NCBI GenBank assembly: GCA_027186245.1 | Contig: CP114487.1 | Coordinates: forward strand, 6,815,001-6,879,000 | Reading direction: 5' to 3' | DNA length: 64,000 nt | Source: Coriaria nepalensis | Taxonomy: Eukaryota; Streptophyta; Magnoliopsida; Cucurbitales; Coriariaceae | Part shown: positions 60,209 through 64,000 of the stretch, in pieces | Layout of the letters: each line of letters starts with the position of its first letter | Numbering within the stretch: position 1 is the stretch's first letter | Program-made: the position numbers and the translations under genes | Notes under the pieces: generated by a model | What the model saw: the letters and a program-made list of their open reading frames with translations, nothing else | What the model was told of the DNA's origin: nothing | Databases searched by the model: none

Positions 60209-61009
60209 TAGAAGTATTAAAATGGGTTGGATTTTTTGGTCAAGTTTGAAGTCTGGAGAAAAAACTCGGTATCTAGTTTTTATTTAAGCCCGAGTTTGGA
60301 TAAATTTCCAACTTTGGAGGACCGGCCTGGCCCAGCTCGGCATATGAGCCAGACTATGCTAGAGCTGGTTGGGCCTGGCTCGGTTAGGCCATCTCATCTC
60401 TAAAGAAATTTTTAAAAAAAATTCTTAATTTTTTTTTATTTTACTAACCTCATAAAAATAATTTTTAAATTTTTCTCTCACCCGAATTTTTTCTATAAAT
60501 ATTCACTCTTTCATTCTAATTTTTCCTCATATTTTCTCTCACACTCGATCTCTCTCAATCTCTTATCTAATCTTCTAATAGTCTTATTTATAATTAATCT
60601 TCATTCTTCTATAATCCATAGTTTTCTTATCATTAATCTCAATCTCTTATCATTATTCATTATTATCTCTCTTATCCTTATTCCTTAATCTCAAAATATA
60701 TCTCTTACTTCAATAATAATTTATTATGAATATTTTATTTAAAAAGGGTCGGACCTATTTTAGGCCCGATTAGGCCCCGTCGAACCCGACTCATTTTAAG
60801 CTCATATGGGATTGAAATAAACTTAAAAGACTTTTCGAGTCGGGCCAATTTTAGGCCCGGTCGAACCTAGCTCATTTTAAGCATAGATGGGCCCATGATA
60901 AACTCAAAGGGCTTTCCAGGTCGGGCCCGAACATACATTTTTAAAACGGGTCAAGCTTAGCCCATCCCATTTTTTTTTCTGGGCCGGGCAGCCCATTTTG
61001 ACATCTCTA
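60209..61009. mobile_element. hAT-like non-autonomous DNA transposon (MITE-like)
   Basis: 801 bp with inverted termini: left TAGAAGTATTAAAATGGGTT, right (reverse complement) TAGAGATGTCAAAATGGGCT. It is flanked by an 8-bp near-duplicate, GGTGTGAG (60201-60208) and GCTGTGAG (61010-61017), 7 of 8 identical. Eight-base duplications are the hAT signature. The interior is rich in GGCC/GGGCC words near both ends and AT-rich in the middle. It has no transposase. Confidence 0.8.
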
Positions 61010-61399
61010 GCTGTGAGGGGTCAGAGTGGGCCCATTCTACGGCCCCCTCTTTTGTATCAATAAGGGATATATAACTTACAAATAAAATTCAACGACCTTC
61101 TCTCAGAAGCGAAACTTTAGTGCCATGAATATTTGAGTGCTCGATGGAGTTTTTCAACTTGTAAGAACTAACATGCTCTATATGGCCTGAATCACAATAC
61201 TTGAAATGATTCTTAGATTATAAGGTGAAGTTGTCCATCATGTGTTGGATCACGTCGGGCCCATCAGAATTGATGCTCTATATGGCTTGTTACAAGACAA
61301 AATGAAATTGAAATTTTACAGGCATTGATAGTTTAAGGAAGAAAGTAGAAACATGCCTGGACAGTGCTATGCGCTAGATACTTTTGTCTACTTTTGTGA

Positions 61400-62065
61400 A
61401 AGTAAATGTCGACCCTATCCCATTATACCTAATGCAAAGAAAATCTAAAACTTTTGAAAAGTTCAAAGAATTCCGAGCGGAAGCTGAAAACCAATTAGGA
61501 AAATTATTTTAAAACACTTTGATCAGATCGAGGAGGTGAATACCTTGATTTTGAGTTCAAGGATCATTTGTTGGAGCATGTGGTAATTTATCCTAACTCA
61601 CAACACCTGGAACACTACAACAGAATGATGTTGCAGAAAGGAGAAACATAATCTTATTGAATATGATTAGGTCAATGTTAGGCTGATCATCCCTACCACT
61701 CACATTCTGAGGATATGCACATCAAACTGCAGTATACATTTTGAATGTAATTCCATCTAAGTCTATACAAAAGACACCTTTAGAGTTGTAGAACGACACT
61801 AAACCTAGTTTACGCCATTTTCGCATATGGGAATGTTCAGCACATGTGCTGAAATCCAAGACTGGGAAGTTGGACTCACGATCTGAAGTTTACATATTCG
61901 TTGGCTATACTCCCAACATAAGGGGAGGTTACTTTTATAATCCTAGTGAGAAAAAGGTGTTTGTATTAACAAATACAATTTTTCTCGAATATGACTATAA
62001 GACAAATTACAAACCTCGTAGTAAGGTAGTACTAGAGGAATTAAATTATGATATAATCAGATGAG
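61400..62065 (+). pseudogene. Copia integrase remnant
   Basis: SKTFEKFKEFRAEAENQLGK (about 61445-61505), LTTPGTLQQNDVAERRN (about 61595-61645) and the tail FVGYTPNIRGGYFYNPSEKK ... VLTNTIFLEYDY (61846-62000) match plant copia integrase. The stretch between is riddled with stops. Confidence 0.8.
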
Positions 62066-62229
62066 ATCATCTCAATCACCATCTGATGAACGATAATATA
62101 AAGAGACCACCGATCCTAGTAAAACACCCTAGTAGCTCATCGTAGTGGGAGGATTATGAGACAACTCATTTGCTCAGAATATAAGGCGTAGGTTCTAGTA
62201 TCAGACACAAACCAAAATAATCCATTGAC

Positions 62230-63250
62230 CTTAAAGGAGGCAATAAATGATACTGACAAGGATAAATGGAAACATGCAATGAACCAAGAAATAGAATTCA
62301 TGTATTTCAATTCTGTTTAGGAACTTATTGATCTACATGAAGATGTTAGGCCTATTTGATGTAAATGGATCTTCAAGAAGAAAAGAGGTGTAAATGGGAA
62401 AGTAGAGACTTTCAAGGCATGAATTGTTGCAGAAAGCTATACCCAAAGGGAATGAGTCGATTATAAAAAGACTTTCTCTCTCGTTACCATGCTAAAGTCT
62501 ATACACATTCTTTTATCCAGTGGACAAATTTAGACTACGAGATATAACAAATGGATGACAAGACAATTTTTCTGAATGACTATCTTGAAGAAAGCATTTA
62601 TATGATATTATAAGAAGGTTTTATGCAAAAGAGCCAAGAGAAGTTGCTTAAAACTATTTATGGATTGAAGCAAACTTATAAGTCTTAGAACCTAAGATTT
62701 GATGGGACTATTAAAACATATGGTTTCGAGCAAAATATTGACGAATGATGTGTCAATAAACATATCAAAGATAAAATGTGGTTTTCTTAGTTCTTTATGT
62801 AGATAATATTTTACTCGTTAAGAATGATGTAGAAATATTGTCAAACATGAAGAAATTGCTAGCCGAGCAGTTCTAAATGAAAGATTTGGGATAAGCAAGT
62901 TATGTTCTAAGAATCTAAATCCTAAAGAGTAGGAAGAACAAGCTTTTGAAACTGTCTCTAATCTCTTATATAGATAAGGTGATGACTCGATTCTCAATGT
63001 AAAACTCTAAAAAAGGTTAATTACCGACCAAACATGGAGTAGTTCTTTTTAAAAATCACTATCCAAGGACATCATGAAAAAAAAAAAGATGAGATGGATT
63101 CCCTATGTCTCAACTATAAGCAATCTTATATATATCATGTTGTGTACAAGACTTGACATTTACTATGCAATAGGGATAGTCAGTCATTATCAATCGAGTC
63201 CTAGTTTATAACACTGGATAGCAGTAAATCATATTTTCAAGTATATTTGG
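62230..63250 (+). pseudogene. Copia reverse transcriptase remnant
   Basis: DKWKHAMNQEIEFMYFNSV (about 62260), CKWIFKKKRGVNGKVETF (about 62360), VDYKKTFSLVTMLKSIHILL (about 62455), LLKTIYGLKQ (about 62645) and FLVLYVDNILL-like wording (about 62785, with YVDD altered to YVDN) follow copia RT order. Several stops. Confidence 0.75.
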
Positions 63251-63265
63251 AGAACGAGAGACTAT

Positions 63266-63781
63266 ATGCTTATTTATTCAGGTAGAGACCCGAACCTCAT
63301 TGGATATACTGATTCTGATTTTCAATCAGATAGAGATAGTCGAAAGTCGACTTCTGAATTAGTGTTCAAGTTTGGTGTAGGAGTTGTAGTCTGGAGAAGT
63401 ATCAAACAATTCAGTATTGTAGATTCTACCACGGAAGCCGAATATATAGTGACTTGTAAAGTAGCGAAAGAGGCAGTTTGGCTTAGGAAGTTCTATATTG
63501 AACTGGAAGTTGTTCTAGATATGGATAAACCGCTAATATTGTACTGTGATAATAGTAGGGTATTGGCTAATTTAAAAGAACCGATGAGTCATAAGAGGGG
63601 CAAGCACATAGAGAGGAAATATCATCTCATCAGAGAGATAGTACTCCGAGGTGATGTGACAGTTATGAAGATAGTATCAGAACAGAACCTTGTGGATCAA
63701 TTTCCCAAGACACTTCTAACGAAGTCTTTTGAAGATCATGTACGTAATTTAGGGATAAGGGAGATGTCTCACTTTCTTTAG
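63266..63781 (+). pseudogene. Copia RNase H, open 171-codon segment
   Basis: YTDSDFQSDRDSRKSTSE, then STTEAEYIVTCKVAKEAVWL, LILYCDNSRVLANLKEP, and a carboxy end LVDQFPKTLLTKSFEDHV are the copia RNase H blocks. The acidic residues (YTDSD, TEAEY, YCDNS) are retained. This is the best preserved part of the element, but it belongs to a broken polyprotein. Confidence 0.85.
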
Positions 63782-63795
63782 GGCCAACGGGAGAT

Positions 63796-63901
63796 TGTTA
63801 GGCATGGTACCTTAAAAATATATAATAAATATAATTTTATGATATTAATGAAAGTGATAGTTTAGCATATAATTATTTGAATATGTTATTATTGAATAAT
63901 G
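63796..63901 (+). repeat. 3' LTR start of the copia element, interrupted
   Basis: TGTTAGGCATGGTACC and the following AT-rich 90 bp match the starts at 50755 and (minus) 14103. Similarity ends near 63901, where unrelated GC-richer sequence begins and runs to the window end. Confidence 0.8.
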
Positions 63902-64000
63902 TTTTAACCTCCGAGGTTCTCCGATCCTTGCTATCCACCCCGGGTTTGTTAGCTTAACAACGCCCTTCACAGACTCAAACAAGCTCATTGTGCATGGTTT
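63902..64000. other. Unidentified GC-richer sequence interrupting the LTR
   Basis: The minus strand is open (reads SLFESVKGVVKLTNPGW), but I do not recognise it. It may be the edge of another insertion. Confidence 0.3.

Larger units (their letters stand above)
61090..63901 (+). mobile_element. Angela/Tork-like Ty1/copia element, decayed
   Basis: Integrase, RT and RNase H appear in copia order, followed by a purine-rich AACGGGAGA and a 3' LTR beginning TGTTAGG at 63796. Many stops break pol. A gag and 5' LTR are not recognisable, and the sequence becomes unrelated near 61090. The same LTR family is present as two solo LTRs in the window. Confidence 0.8.

Noticed and set aside
1..64000. tRNA, rRNA and snRNA genes
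   Set aside because: Scanning by eye for A/B box and cloverleaf words on both strands gave no convincing hit; a tRNAscan run would be decisive.

Overview
The window is nuclear DNA of a flowering plant, most likely a eudicot. It has intron-containing genes with GT-AG junctions, AT-rich spacers, plant-specific families (DUF1005, EPFL peptide, RCD1/SRO protein, plastid ribosomal protein PSRP6, multi-KH protein) and a heavy load of plant LTR retrotransposons. No bacterial-type operon, CRISPR array, tRNA or rRNA gene was recognised.

Layout. 1-8863: left-truncated, minus-strand Ty3/gypsy element of the Tat type with a long LTR. 8864-10300: AT-rich spacer. 10306-19316: second Tat-type element (target duplication CTATT) with a plus-strand antisense accessory gene, a ~70-bp tandem array and a nested copia solo LTR. 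19850-20660: probable non-coding RNA gene with a miR160 target-mimic-like site. 21080-22563: decayed 5' end of a FAM135/ZW18-type esterase gene. 24185-25371: decayed AAP-type amino acid permease. 26152-29689: seven-exon five-KH RNA-binding protein gene, head to head with an SRO (WWE-PARP-RST) gene at 30815-32612. 33188-33562: plastid ribosomal protein PSRP6. 34768-41934: third Tat-type element (target duplication ATAGC), the most complete of the three. 43177-44834: intact DUF1005 gene. 45346-55360: fourth Tat-type element, split by a deleted chromodomain gypsy element whose 3' LTR carries another copia solo LTR (target duplication GTTTG). 55810-57484: ERG28 sterol scaffold gene with an apparent 1-nt frameshift. 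58182-58410: membrane-anchor gene remnant. 59126-59590: EPFL secreted peptide gene. 60209-61009: hAT-like non-autonomous transposon. 61090-63901: decayed Angela/Tork-like copia element.

How it fits together. Five genes look intact: KH, SRO, PSRP6, DUF1005 and EPFL. ERG28 is borderline. The FAM135, AAP, DUF1005 and ERG28 homologues appear in the same order as I recall for the Arabidopsis interval At1g09980-At1g10030. This suggests an old syntenic block that has been inflated by retrotransposons and is losing genes. The most interesting non-coding signal is at 20153-20176: a near-perfect miR160 complement interrupted by exactly three bases at the position used by endogenous target mimics.
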